Shown: in pieces, positions 1 to 8,252 of the stretch | Layout: each line of letters begins with the position of its first letter | Numbering within the stretch: position 1 is the first letter of the stretch | NCBI GenBank assembly: GCA_965229765.1 | Contig: CBDDJT010000003.1 | Span: forward strand, 248,001 to 312,000 | Length of the DNA stretch: 64,000 nucleotides | Origin: ASV31 sp965229765 | GTDB taxonomy: Bacteria; Pseudomonadota; Alphaproteobacteria; Rhodobacterales; Rhodobacteraceae | Direction: 5' to 3' | The notes under the pieces: model-generated | What the model saw: the letters and a program-made list of their open reading frames with translations, nothing else | Databases searched by the model: none | What the model was told of the DNA's origin: nothing | Made by a program: the position numbers and the translations under genes

Positions 1-484
1 CGCGCCGATCCTCCGGGACACCGCCCCACGCCGGCAGATCGTCGAGTTCCGCCAGAGCGTCGGCTTCGACGTAGTCTTGCAACGAGCCCTCGAAGCTGAC
101 CACGATATGACGCACGAGCTGGCCGGAATTGTATGCCAGAAGCGGCTGAACCGCGCGGGCCGCGCCCGACGTTTCCGTTGCGATGATCTCGATGTCGGGA
201 TACCGCGCCTGGAAGATCGGCAGCCATTTCGCCACGTGCTCGGACGTGTCGTTTGTACTGAAGTCGATCGCGCCCTCTGCCGCCGCCTTCTCGACCCAGT
301 CATCGGGCACGGCCAGTTCGGCTTCGGTGGCCATTGACGCCTGCTCCATGAGCGCCGCGTCGATCCCGTTCTCGGTCAAGAATGCACGCGCTGCGTCCGT
401 CATCTCGGCCGACGCCGCCGTGGTCATTACCATGACGGCCGCGGCTGAACACGCCAACCGCTGCACAATTGAAGTCCTCTTCAT
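1..484 (-). CDS. ABC-type extracellular solute-binding protein, N-terminal part (cut by window edge)
   Basis: The frame opens at an ATG (complement of 482-484) and stays open to base 1, giving 161 residues of an incomplete protein. Residues 1-26 look like a Sec signal peptide: Lys-Arg near the start, a hydrophobic Ala/Val/Met stretch and a likely cleavage after ASA. The mature part begins EMTDAARAFL and contains FQARYPDIEI followed by a TETSG turn, a layout typical of iron- or polyamine-type family 1 binding proteins. It should act in the periplasm and hand ligand to an inner-membrane ABC permease, whose genes would lie beyond the edge. The ligand cannot be read from this fragment. The gene lies on the same strand as the VOC enzyme at 687-1580, with a 202-bp AT-richer gap between them. 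Confidence 0.75.
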   Translation of the reverse strand, partial: MKRTSIVQRLACSAAAVMVMTTAASAEMTDAARAFLTENGIDAALMEQASMATEAELAVPDDWVEKAAAEGAIDFSTNDTSEHVAKWLPIFQARYPDIEIIATETSGAARAVQPLLAYNSGQLVRHIVVSFEGSLQDYVEADALAELDDLPAWGGVPEDRR

Positions 485-686
485 TTTTCTTCCTCCCTTG
501 CTTCAAAGCACCTCGGCGATATGATGGCACCTCGGATTTCATCAGTCTAATTATCAGATTTTAGTTTATGATCTGGTTTGGTTATGGATAATCCTTTGTT
601 GCGCCGTCACCGCCCACGTTCCGTCGCGCCCGGCACCATTCCTCAGGACATCGTCACCCTGACACGTGATTGATCGGCCCTGCCCT

Positions 687-1580
687 TCAGGCAAAGCCGA
701 TGGCGATCTGAGCCGCCTTGCAGACTTCGCTCTTGGGCGGGGCAATACCCCACTGATCGGTCCGTCCCGGCGGCCACGTCCAATCTTCGGGGCCACCGAC
801 GGAATAGCTGTCATCGACCTGCAAGACGTCGGCGGTGTGTTCGACCACATATCCTTCAGGGTCGACGAAGTAGGCAAAGACATTGTTGCCCGGACCATGT
901 CTGCCAACGCCCCAGCCGATCTCGAACCCATGATCCCGCATCCGCCCGGAGGCGAGCATCACGCCTTCCAGTTCGGGCAGAAGGAATGCGACATGGTTCA
1001 GGCCCTCTACAGGCGCATCGGCAAGGACCACTGCATGGTGATCCGAATTGCATCGCAGGAACGCCATTTTCCCGGAGCGGTCTGTCAGCTGGAACCCGAG
1101 AACCCGCTGGTAGAAAGCGGCAAGCCCGTCCACGTCCCGGGTGTTGATGTTGATGTGCGAAAGCCGTTCGGTCCGGTCGATGACGGCAGGTTTCCCCGGG
1201 CGGAGGGCATCACCGTGGATCAACCGGATCAGGCAGCCATTTCGCGCGCGCAGATCGACCATGCGGCCACCGCCCGGGCGCGAAGATGGATCCGGCCCGT
1301 CCGACCGGACGCACCCCGCTGCCACGGCCAAGTCAACGACCATTTCCAGGGCCTGCTCCGAAGCGCAGCGGAAGGTGACGGCCGCCAGCGCGGGGACATC
1401 TCCAGGCAGCAGGGCCAGAAGATAGGGATCTTGCCCGGTTCCCGCGAGGAAGCGCGCCGTGCCGCGACAATCGACAAGATCAAGTCCCCACGCGCCGCAA
1501 TAGAACGCGGCAAGGCGATCCGGGTCCGGAGACACAAGATCAACGCTGACAAGTGCGGTGATCGGGAACCCGACCGTCAT
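687..1580 (-). CDS. VOC-superfamily (extradiol dioxygenase-like) protein with two VOC modules
   Basis: This 297-residue protein has two tandem vicinal-oxygen-chelate modules. The N-terminal module (about 5-125) lacks the metal-binding His. The C-terminal module (about 140-265) has the His-His-Glu set expected for an Fe(II) or Mn(II) site: SHININ, LNHVAFLL and VVEHTAD. This matches type I extradiol dioxygenases and related VOC enzymes, so ring cleavage or another oxygen-dependent step on a small aromatic substrate is plausible; the substrate is unknown. The start overlaps the stop of the small upstream frame (ATGA), suggesting coupled translation. A GntR regulator is encoded divergently about 450 bp away. 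Confidence 0.75.
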   Translation of the reverse strand: MTVGFPITALVSVDLVSPDPDRLAAFYCGAWGLDLVDCRGTARFLAGTGQDPYLLALLPGDVPALAAVTFRCASEQALEMVVDLAVAAGCVRSDGPDPSSRPGGGRMVDLRARNGCLIRLIHGDALRPGKPAVIDRTERLSHININTRDVDGLAAFYQRVLGFQLTDRSGKMAFLRCNSDHHAVVLADAPVEGLNHVAFLLPELEGVMLASGRMRDHGFEIGWGVGRHGPGNNVFAYFVDPEGYVVEHTADVLQVDDSYSVGGPEDWTWPPGRTDQWGIAPPKSEVCKAAQIAIGFA

Positions 1581-1855
1581 GGAAAGATCTCCATGTCGGA
1601 AGGAACATCAGCCTTTGTGGCCGCTTGACGCAACTTGCCCAAGCCGGCCTCAAAGGTCACGACGCGATCCGCCGGTCTGTGGAAGAAACGCGGGGTGGGA
1701 GCATCGCCAATGCCTGCTTGCGTGCCGGTCAAGGTCATGCTGTGAGCGTTCAATGAATTGCAGAACCGGCGCCCGGCGATCATCACAACGCTGACGTGGG
1801 CGTCCAGACCCCCCGGCATGACCACGACCATGTTCCCAATTCTGGTAGATCGCAT
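1577..1855 (-). CDS. Small hypothetical protein, possibly a fragment of a fumarylacetoacetate-hydrolase-type N-terminus
   Basis: I chose the ATG at 1855 (MRSTRIGN), preceded by a purine-rich stretch, which gives 92 residues; an ATG at 1945 would add 30 residues but runs across the operator-like palindrome. The TGA stop overlaps the VOC start as ATGA. Its middle has a Gly-Arg-Arg-Phe-Cys-Asn-Ser-Leu-Asn pattern followed by PRFFHRPADRVV. This loosely recalls the segment at the front of FAH-family folds where an aromatic-Asn-His strand precedes a 'PxxFxKPA' strand. No catalytic domain follows, so this may be a truncated relic rather than a working gene. Confidence 0.35.
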   Translation of the reverse strand: MRSTRIGNMVVVMPGGLDAHVSVVMIAGRRFCNSLNAHSMTLTGTQAGIGDAPTPRFFHRPADRVVTFEAGLGKLRQAATKADVPSDMEIFP

Positions 1856-1936
1856 CTCATCCCTGCCCCCGAAGGCGCCGAGTGGCACCCGATAGCCGCA
1901 AGCTTGATCCATTATTCGGTCATCTGTCAACAAATG

Positions 1937-1951
1937 ATCGATCAAATCGAT
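1937..1951. promoter_or_regulatory. Palindromic operator candidate for the divergent GntR regulator
   Basis: ATCGAT, three bases, then ATCGAT again forms a symmetric 15-base site in the gap between the minus-strand VOC unit and the plus-strand GntR gene at 2030. GntR proteins usually bind short dyads in such divergent gaps. The site is seen directly; its use by this regulator is inference. Confidence 0.4.
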
Positions 1952-2029
1952 AACTCACCAATTTTGTCGTTTATCTTGCGCGCGAGGCCGACTATATCTG
2001 CCGTGGCGCACGGCAGGAGGACCTTGCAC

Positions 2030-2728
2030 ATGCAGGACCGGCGGATGGTCGAGGGGTCCGAGGTAAAGCCCACGCGGTCGAGTTTGATCTATGTCACGCT
2101 GCGCAGCGAGATCCTCGACGGCTCTCTTCGGCCGGGGGTCCGACTGAACGTGCGCGATCTTGGCCACCGGTTCGAAACAGGGCTAAGCCCGGTGCGAGAG
2201 GCACTGAACCGGCTGTCGATGGAAGGTCTGGCCGACCACACCGACAATCGCGGTTTTGCCGTTCCGCCTGTCAGCGCACCAGAACTGCAGGATCTGACCC
2301 AGGCCCGCTGCTGGATGAACGAGCTTGGGCTGCACCGTTCGATCGAACTGGGGGATGCCGCGTGGGAAGAGCATGTTCTGGTCTCTTTTCACCGGCTGTC
2401 GCGCACGCCGCGCAACCCGTCCGACGGATCGCCGGGACCCGCGCCCGCCTGGAACCTGGCACATAAGGCCTTCCACCAGGCTCTGGTGTCGGCCTGCGGT
2501 TCGAACTGGCTGATCGACACCTGCAGCCAGCTGTTCGATGCCGCCGAGCGCTATCGAAGCCTCGCACGGCTTGCCGGCGCGTCCCGCAGTGACCCGCGGG
2601 ATGAGCACCAGGAAATCCTGACCGCTACCCTTGACCGGGATGCGAAAGCGGCGACAAGCCTGCTGTCGGAACATTTCAAGCTGACGGCTCAACTCGTTCA
2701 GACTGTTGTAGGAGAGTCCGCCCAATGA
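2030..2728 (+). CDS. GntR-family transcriptional regulator, FCD type
   Basis: The protein has 232 residues from the ATG at 2030, which follows a strong AGGAGG at 2015-2020 with nine bases of spacing; this decides against the longer open frame. Residues about 15-80 form the winged helix-turn-helix, seen in LRSEILDGSLRPG and SPVREALNRLSMEGL. Residues about 90-220 match the helical FCD effector domain, with HKAFHQALVSACGS and a late DEHQEIL motif that supplies metal or carboxylate contacts in this family. It probably represses the divergent VOC unit and itself. Its stop overlaps the start of the flavin reductase gene (ATGA), so the two are co-transcribed. Confidence 0.85.
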   Translation: MQDRRMVEGSEVKPTRSSLIYVTLRSEILDGSLRPGVRLNVRDLGHRFETGLSPVREALNRLSMEGLADHTDNRGFAVPPVSAPELQDLTQARCWMNELGLHRSIELGDAAWEEHVLVSFHRLSRTPRNPSDGSPGPAPAWNLAHKAFHQALVSACGSNWLIDTCSQLFDAAERYRSLARLAGASRSDPRDEHQEILTATLDRDAKAATSLLSEHFKLTAQLVQTVVGESAQ

Positions 2729-3309
2729 CCATGCCCGCCCGCCCCGTCATCGATGTCGTGATCTGCAGCACCCGTCCCGGGCGCCTTGGCCCGAAGATCG
2801 GCGACTGGTTTCACACGATAGCAGCCGCACAGGACGGCATCACGGCGCGCCTGATCGATATTGCAGACTTTGCTCTGCCAATGTTCGACGAGCCACGCCA
2901 CCCGCGTCTCGGCGACTACGCGCACGAACATACGAAACGATGGGCCGCGTCGGTCGCCGCGGCAGATGGCTTCGCCTTCGTCGCCCCGGAATACAACCAC
3001 GGCCCGACCCCCGCACTTGTCAACGCATTGACCTTTCTCGGGCCGGAATGGGCCCTGAAGCCAGCAGGCTTTGTAAGCTACGGCGGACGCTCTGGCGGCT
3101 TGCGGGCTGCACAACTGACCAAGCCGATTCTAAGCGCCCTGAAGATGTATCCGGTGAAGAATGGCGTCGTGATTCCGATGGCGAAGGACCATGTCGTCGA
3201 CGGCAGTTTCGTGGGCGGAGAGGAACTGGAGCGGGAAGCAAACGGCATGCTCAAGGAGTTGGCGACCATGGCGGCGGGGCTTGCCCCGCTTCGTTCCGCC
3301 AAGGGCTGA
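2725..3309 (+). CDS. NAD(P)H-dependent FMN reductase family protein
   Basis: This 194-residue flavodoxin-fold protein shows CSTRPGRLGPKIGDWF near the N-terminus, the phosphate loop that binds FMN in the NADPH-dependent FMN reductase family. PEYNHGPTPALVNALTF at about 91 and YGGRSGG near 116 are the other two signature loops. It would reduce FMN or a quinone-like substrate in the cytoplasm. The start overlaps the GntR stop, so production is coupled to that regulator. Supplying reduced flavin for a step next to the VOC enzyme is plausible but not shown. Confidence 0.85.
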   Translation: MTMPARPVIDVVICSTRPGRLGPKIGDWFHTIAAAQDGITARLIDIADFALPMFDEPRHPRLGDYAHEHTKRWAASVAAADGFAFVAPEYNHGPTPALVNALTFLGPEWALKPAGFVSYGGRSGGLRAAQLTKPILSALKMYPVKNGVVIPMAKDHVVDGSFVGGEELEREANGMLKELATMAAGLAPLRSAKG

Positions 3310-3990
3310 GCCTGCGCGCAGGCGCGCTTTCGCCACTTCCGATCAGCCCGGGCAGGACGAAGCGCCTTCAGTACGACTATGGGACGCAACCACGCCGGCT
3401 CTGGAAGGAGTGGTTGTCCTGTTTGCCGCATGGAAGTCATCAACGGTGCCACGTTTTCCGTCAGCGGCCGTTGGTCTTTTGAAAGATGTTTGTGACGTCA
3501 CACCGATTTCCGCAAACGCAGAACTACAGGGCGTGCGACCGTATTGAAGGTATGCTCTGCGGTTTCGAGGGTTTTCAGCCAATACAGGGCGATACGGCAA
3601 ATGCGCAGACCTGTTCCTATCCGCGGTCTGAATTGCCGCGGCACTCCCAATGAGGATTTGATTGAGGCCGGGCGCGGGCGCCAAGGCACTCCACGACCTG
3701 TTGGGACCGCTTCGCTCAATAGGTGCGATTGGGACGTGAGATCGCGTGTGCGGCGCGGTTTCGACGGCTTCCGGGGATCGAAGCAGTCGGTGGACAGCGT
3801 TTCAAGCCTGCTTCACCGGCCCTGAGTGGCACATGGGACGCGGGCAAGTCGCCCCAGCGCGCCGCCGAACTGGCTGAACTTCAGGCAGTCTGCTTGTGTC
3901 CGGCGCCAAGACAACAAACGGTGGCGCGACCGGGTTGCCGAGACGATGCGCGGACCGGTCCCGGGCCGGTTTCACCCGTGGCGCCTTTCT
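3310..3990. other. Gene-poor stretch of decayed DNA between the flavin reductase and alaX-type genes
   Basis: About 680 bases hold no intact gene. The middle contains the end of a decayed IS5-type transposase, listed separately. The flanks (3310-3500 and 3665-3985) have only short frames in several phases with no recognisable domain, and I found no clear terminal inverted repeats or target duplications. The alanyl-tRNA editing gene enters from the right at 3991. Confidence 0.6.
3504..3640 (+). pseudogene. Remnant of an IS5-family transposase C-terminus
   Basis: In one frame the DNA reads RFPQTQNYRACDRIEGMLCGF, close to the IS5-type 'NRIERMFxRLKDF' catalytic region. After a frameshift near 3580 it continues TGRYGKCADLFLSAV, a stop, then IAA. 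This follows the family ending 'TRYDKxAxxFLSAVxLAA'. The order and spacing of both blocks fit, but there is a frameshift, an in-frame stop and no upstream catalytic domain, so it is inactive. It marks an old insertion at this junction. Confidence 0.65.
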
Positions 3991-4716
3991 TCAGTCCTCG
4001 TCGGCGAGGTGAATACTGACACGGCGGTTCTGGCGCCCCTTCTTCTCGATCTTCCCAAGGCGGAGGCGTCCGATCTCTGCGGTGCGTGACACATGCGTTC
4101 CGCCACAGGGCTGAAGATCGACCTGCTCGGGGCCGGTGCCGATCCTGACAAGACGTACGCGCCCCTGTCCCACGGGCGGTTGAACCGACATCGTCTTGAC
4201 CAGACCCGGATTGGCCGCAAGTTCCTCATCCGTGATCCAGTCTTCGGACACCGGCAAGTCCCTCTCTACCAGGGCGTTAAGGGCCTCTTCCACCGCGTCG
4301 CGGTCCTCGGGGGCTTCCGGCATGTCAAAATCGAGGCGCCCCTTTTCAGCGGTGATCGCGCCGCCGGTGACAGGCAAGGGTATCACAACCGACAGCAGGT
4401 GGAGCGCGGTGTGCACCCGCATGTGAGCATGTCGCCGATCCCAGTCCAGACGTTGCGTCACCGTGGTTCCCGGCGTGGGGCGACCCCCGTCTTCCATAGC
4501 AACCAGCGCCATGGCGTCATCACCGTGTTTGACAGCCTCAGCGATACGGAGTTCGCCTCCGTCCCAGGTCAGGGTGCCGGAGTCTCCGGGCTGGCCGCCG
4601 CCGCGTGGATAAAACACGCTTTGGTCAAGTACGATATGGCCTTCCGGCGTCAAGTCCATCACGCACGCCTCGGCTTCCTTGAGATAGGCGTCGTCGCGGA
4701 AAAGCATGCGTGTCAT
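3991..4716 (-). CDS. Alanyl-tRNA editing protein (AlaX-like, AlaRS-HxxxH/CxxxH type)
   Basis: This 241-residue protein corresponds to the editing domain of alanyl-tRNA synthetase made as a free protein. The N-terminal beta-barrel holds VFYPRGGGQPGDSG. The zinc site is formed by HTALHLL (HxxxH) and CGGTHV (CxxxH). It should hydrolyse mischarged Ser-tRNA(Ala) or Gly-tRNA(Ala) in the cytoplasm. The C-terminus ends with the usual GKIEKKGRQNRRV strand. The start overlaps the stop of the MscS gene (ATGA), so it is the last gene of a tightly packed minus-strand run. Confidence 0.88.
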   Translation of the reverse strand: MTRMLFRDDAYLKEAEACVMDLTPEGHIVLDQSVFYPRGGGQPGDSGTLTWDGGELRIAEAVKHGDDAMALVAMEDGGRPTPGTTVTQRLDWDRRHAHMRVHTALHLLSVVIPLPVTGGAITAEKGRLDFDMPEAPEDRDAVEEALNALVERDLPVSEDWITDEELAANPGLVKTMSVQPPVGQGRVRLVRIGTGPEQVDLQPCGGTHVSRTAEIGRLRLGKIEKKGRQNRRVSIHLADED

Positions 4717-7169
4717 GGGCTGTCCTGTTGGGATGTGTCGAGGGCACCACGGTCACGGTCGTCCTCGCCGGTTGGTGCGTTCTGGTCGTCGCTGTCCTCG
4801 ATCAAGACGTCTCCGGCCTCTGGCGCCACTGGACCGCGTAGCGCCTCTGGATTGCGCAGCCAAATGTCGCGTTGCGCAAATGGCACTTCGATACCTTCCG
4901 CGGCGAAGCGTTCGGCGATCTGGTGGTGTACCTCGCTCTTGACGCTGAGCGAGTAGTTCACATCCCGCAAAATCATCCGGATCTCGAAATCCAAGGAGTC
5001 CGCGCCGAAGCCCGCGAAAATGATCGTCGGAGGCGGTTCGATCACCACGATTGGCTGTGCCTCGGCAATTTCCTTCAGGATCTCCGATACCCGCCGCGTG
5101 TCAGTACCGTAGGCCACTCCGACGCTGACGATAAGCCGCCCCGCGATGTTGCCGCGTGTCCAGTTGGTGACGGTCCCCGAGATGAAGTCGGCGTTCGGAA
5201 CGATCACTTCGGTCTTGTCGAAGGTTTCGATCCGGGTCGAGCGGACCGAGATCGCCTTTACAATCCCCATGTTCGACCCGACCTCGATCCAGTCCCCTTC
5301 GCCGATCGGGCGTTCGACCAGCAGGATGATGCCCGCAACGAAGTTTTCGACGACAGCACGCAGGCCGAAACCGATGCCGACCGAAAGGGCACCCGCCACC
5401 ACGGCCAAAGCCGAAAGGTTGATACCGGCCGCCGTGATCGCGATCAGTGCGGCAAAGAAGACACCAAGGTAGCCGACACCCGAGACGATTGCGTTGCGTC
5501 CGCCAGGGTCGATCTGCGTCTTGGGCAACACGGCATTCTTCAGTCCGCCCTGCACCATACGCGTCACCGCGAAACCCAGCGCAAACACGATGACAAGCAC
5601 GAGGAAATCGGACGGCTGGATACGCGTATCGCCGAGAGCGAAGCCCTCCTGAAAGCGGGCTAGGATTTCCGTCAGGTCTGTCCAGCGCGCGCCCCATATC
5701 AAGGCGAGCACGGGGAGAGAGCAGACCACGATCACGAAATTCACCAGCGTCGGCACCAGCGCTTCGGCGGCCTCGCCACTGGTTATGCCGAGCAGCAGGC
5801 GGTACCCCTCGTTCACGATCACGCCAAGAACCAACAGGATACCGAAAACCGCCAGCGTCTCGGCGGGAGGGACGACAAGCGTCTGCGCCGCCGCCGTGTA
5901 GCCTGCCGCCGCCAGAAGTGGTGCAGCGACACCAAGCAGAATGGCCGCCCGCGACAGGAACGAGACGATAGACAGCTGAAAAAGGCTCGGATTCGCCTTC
6001 GCCTGCGTGTCACGGCAATAGGTCCTGAACACCCGCCCGATACGGAAAAGCAAGATCCCCCCCAACGCATGAAGGGGAAAGAAAAGGACTGCGTCGACGG
6101 CGCCGCTGTAGGCTTCCTGCGCGGCAAGCGCGCTCAGGACGGCAAAAAGGCCAGTGACAGCGCCAAGCGCGCCGGCAAGGCTGCGCAGCGTGGCGCAATG
6201 TTCGGGGGCCATCTCGCCAGACAGAAGACTACCGCCAGACTTCGGAAAGACCCGTCCCGCGATCCAGCGGGCGGTGAAGAACGACAGCACAAGCGACGGA
6301 AGCGATTGCGCAATGGTCAGCCCGCGAATGCCCAACAGCCCGCTTGAAACAAGCGCCCCGACGAAAAGCATCACCCCCGCTGTTGGGACGATGACCTGCC
6401 CGGTGGATACGGCGAGCGCCGCAAGGGTATTGCCGAAACGATCGAACGCACGCGTGGTCAGCGCCTCCATCCAGCGTCGCCCGCGCACCAACAAGACAAG
6501 CGCAACCAGAATCAACCCCATGACGACAGGCAGATCATCGCGCAGCGCAGTGCGTCTTGCCTGACTGGACCAATTCCTCTCGATCTCGATTGCAACGGCG
6601 CGCATGGTGGACGTGAATTGCATCCAGGCATCTGGCCACTGCGCCGGGTTTACGGGCGATGGATCGCGTTCCAGCAGCGCATCGGCCTGCCGATCCCGAA
6701 GGATCGAATCGATCTCTCGGATCAGACCTTCGGCTCGACTGTGTGCCTCCACCGCTCGCTGAACGGGGGCCAGCAACTCGGCAAGCGAAGCGTTCAACTC
6801 TGCCCGCCGCGTCGCCAACTCTTCAGATTCCGCTGCGTCTTCGGCAGGCGCGGGTCCCAGCGCGGCGATCTGGTTGCGCACCGTGGCGATGCGCGCGGCA
6901 TTGGTGTCCTGTGCGGCAAGGAAAAGCTCTCGCCACCGCACCAATTCCTCGCGCAGTGACGTGTAGGCCTCGTCTGAAGCCCGTCCGCCCGCGATGGCCT
7001 CTTCGGCCCGTGTGGCGACAGTGCCCCATGCCTGGTAGTCCGGCGCCTCAATGGCGGCCTGGGCGAATACCGGCGTCGGCCCAAGGCCGCCGCCCATGGC
7101 CCCCAGCGCAAGCGCGACGAGCCCGGCCCTGAGCAGCCAGAGCACCCGGATCAGTCCCAGCCTATGCAT
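4713..7169 (-). CDS. Large MscS-family mechanosensitive ion channel with DUF3772-type N-terminus
   Basis: The 818-residue product begins with a signal peptide (about 1-36, ending VFAQA). A helical periplasmic region about 40-195, rich in Glu and Ala, corresponds to the DUF3772 region of large MscS proteins. About ten hydrophobic segments follow (about 200-560). The conserved MscS pore and beta domain lie at about 590-790, with LSVGIGFGLRAVVENFVAGI and VERPIGEGDWIEVG. It should sit in the inner membrane and release solutes on osmotic downshock. The acidic tail (EDSDDQN) is cytoplasmic. The start overlaps the end of cysK by eight bases and the stop overlaps the AlaX-like start. Confidence 0.88.
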   Translation of the reverse strand: MHRLGLIRVLWLLRAGLVALALGAMGGGLGPTPVFAQAAIEAPDYQAWGTVATRAEEAIAGGRASDEAYTSLREELVRWRELFLAAQDTNAARIATVRNQIAALGPAPAEDAAESEELATRRAELNASLAELLAPVQRAVEAHSRAEGLIREIDSILRDRQADALLERDPSPVNPAQWPDAWMQFTSTMRAVAIEIERNWSSQARRTALRDDLPVVMGLILVALVLLVRGRRWMEALTTRAFDRFGNTLAALAVSTGQVIVPTAGVMLFVGALVSSGLLGIRGLTIAQSLPSLVLSFFTARWIAGRVFPKSGGSLLSGEMAPEHCATLRSLAGALGAVTGLFAVLSALAAQEAYSGAVDAVLFFPLHALGGILLFRIGRVFRTYCRDTQAKANPSLFQLSIVSFLSRAAILLGVAAPLLAAAGYTAAAQTLVVPPAETLAVFGILLVLGVIVNEGYRLLLGITSGEAAEALVPTLVNFVIVVCSLPVLALIWGARWTDLTEILARFQEGFALGDTRIQPSDFLVLVIVFALGFAVTRMVQGGLKNAVLPKTQIDPGGRNAIVSGVGYLGVFFAALIAITAAGINLSALAVVAGALSVGIGFGLRAVVENFVAGIILLVERPIGEGDWIEVGSNMGIVKAISVRSTRIETFDKTEVIVPNADFISGTVTNWTRGNIAGRLIVSVGVAYGTDTRRVSEILKEIAEAQPIVVIEPPPTIIFAGFGADSLDFEIRMILRDVNYSLSVKSEVHHQIAERFAAEGIEVPFAQRDIWLRNPEALRGPVAPEAGDVLIEDSDDQNAPTGEDDRDRGALDTSQQDSP

Positions 7170-8202
7170 CCTCGAACACAGTCGGAAGCGTGCGCTCCGC
7201 CCCTGTCATCCACGCGGGAACCGGAAGCCCCTTTTCCGCAAGGAATGCCGGGTTGAACAGCTTGGACTGGTAACGGGTGCCATAGTCGCACAGGATGGTC
7301 ACGATCGTATGTCCAGGCCCCATTTCCCTGGCCAGGCGCATGGCGCCCGCAACATTGATGCCCGACGACCCGCCAAGGCACAGGCCCTCTTTGGCAAGCA
7401 GGTCGAACACGACGGGCAACGCCTCGGCGTCTGGAATGTTACAGGCGAAGTCCGGCGTCAAACCTTCAAGGTTGGCCGTGATGCGGCCCTGCCCGATCCC
7501 TTCGGTGATCGACCCGCCCTCGGCCTTGAGCGATCCATGTGCATAGTGGTGCCAAAGCGCCGACCCGTCCGGATCCGCCAGCCCGATCCTGACGCCCTTT
7601 GGCTGAAGCGCTCTGGCCACCCCGGCCAGCGTTCCACCCGACCCTACGGCACAGATGAAGCCATCGACCTTGCCGTCGGTCTGGTTCCAGATCTCGGGCC
7701 CGGTGGTCTCCTCATGCGCCTGCCGGTTCGCAACATTGTCGAACTGGTTGGCCCAGACCGCGCCGTTGGGTTCCGACTGCACAAGACGTTCGGCCAGACG
7801 TGCGGAATACTTCACGTAATTGTTGGGGTTGCGATAGGGGACGGCGGGCACCTGCACGAGCTCTGCGCCCGCAAGGCGCAGCATGTCCTTCTTTTCCTGG
7901 CTTTGGGTCTCGGGGATCACGATCACACTGCGAAACCCCATGGCCGCGCCGACCAGTGACAGCCCAATGCCGGTATTCCCGGCGGTTCCCTCGACGATTG
8001 TTCCCCCGGGCACCAGCGCACCCTTAGCGACGGCATCGCGGATGATATAAAGCGCCGCGCGGTCCTTGACCGACTGGCCCGGGTTCAGGAACTCGGCCTT
8101 GCCCAGGATTTCACAACCCGTCGCTTCGGACGGCCCCTTCAGACGGATCAGCGGCGTGTGTCCCACGGCGTCGGGAAGATCCTTGAACACTCGCATCTGC
8201 AT
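7162..8202 (-). CDS. cysK: Cysteine synthase A-type PLP enzyme of the trg locus
   Basis: The ATG at 8202 (MQMRVF) follows AGAGAGGA and is preferred to an upstream start; the product has 346 residues. NPGQSVKDRAA carries the PLP lysine, EGTAGNTGIGL is the substrate loop and VGSGGTLAG binds the PLP phosphate. It makes cysteine from O-acetylserine and sulfide, or a related beta-substitution. It follows trgA and trgB directly, the order described for the tellurite-resistance locus of Rhodobacter sphaeroides. The long tail, with YGTRYQSKLFNP, is typical of this alphaproteobacterial subgroup. Confidence 0.88.
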   Translation of the reverse strand: MQMRVFKDLPDAVGHTPLIRLKGPSEATGCEILGKAEFLNPGQSVKDRAALYIIRDAVAKGALVPGGTIVEGTAGNTGIGLSLVGAAMGFRSVIVIPETQSQEKKDMLRLAGAELVQVPAVPYRNPNNYVKYSARLAERLVQSEPNGAVWANQFDNVANRQAHEETTGPEIWNQTDGKVDGFICAVGSGGTLAGVARALQPKGVRIGLADPDGSALWHHYAHGSLKAEGGSITEGIGQGRITANLEGLTPDFACNIPDAEALPVVFDLLAKEGLCLGGSSGINVAGAMRLAREMGPGHTIVTILCDYGTRYQSKLFNPAFLAEKGLPVPAWMTGAERTLPTVFEDA

Positions 8203-8252
8203 AGTCCTCTCTTCTGGCGCGACCTTCTGTGTAGGCCTGGCCAAGCCCGAAC

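Noticed and set aside
1796..2029. N-terminal extension of the GntR protein
   Set aside because: The extension crosses the operator-like palindrome and a clear AGGAGG precedes the ATG at 2030.
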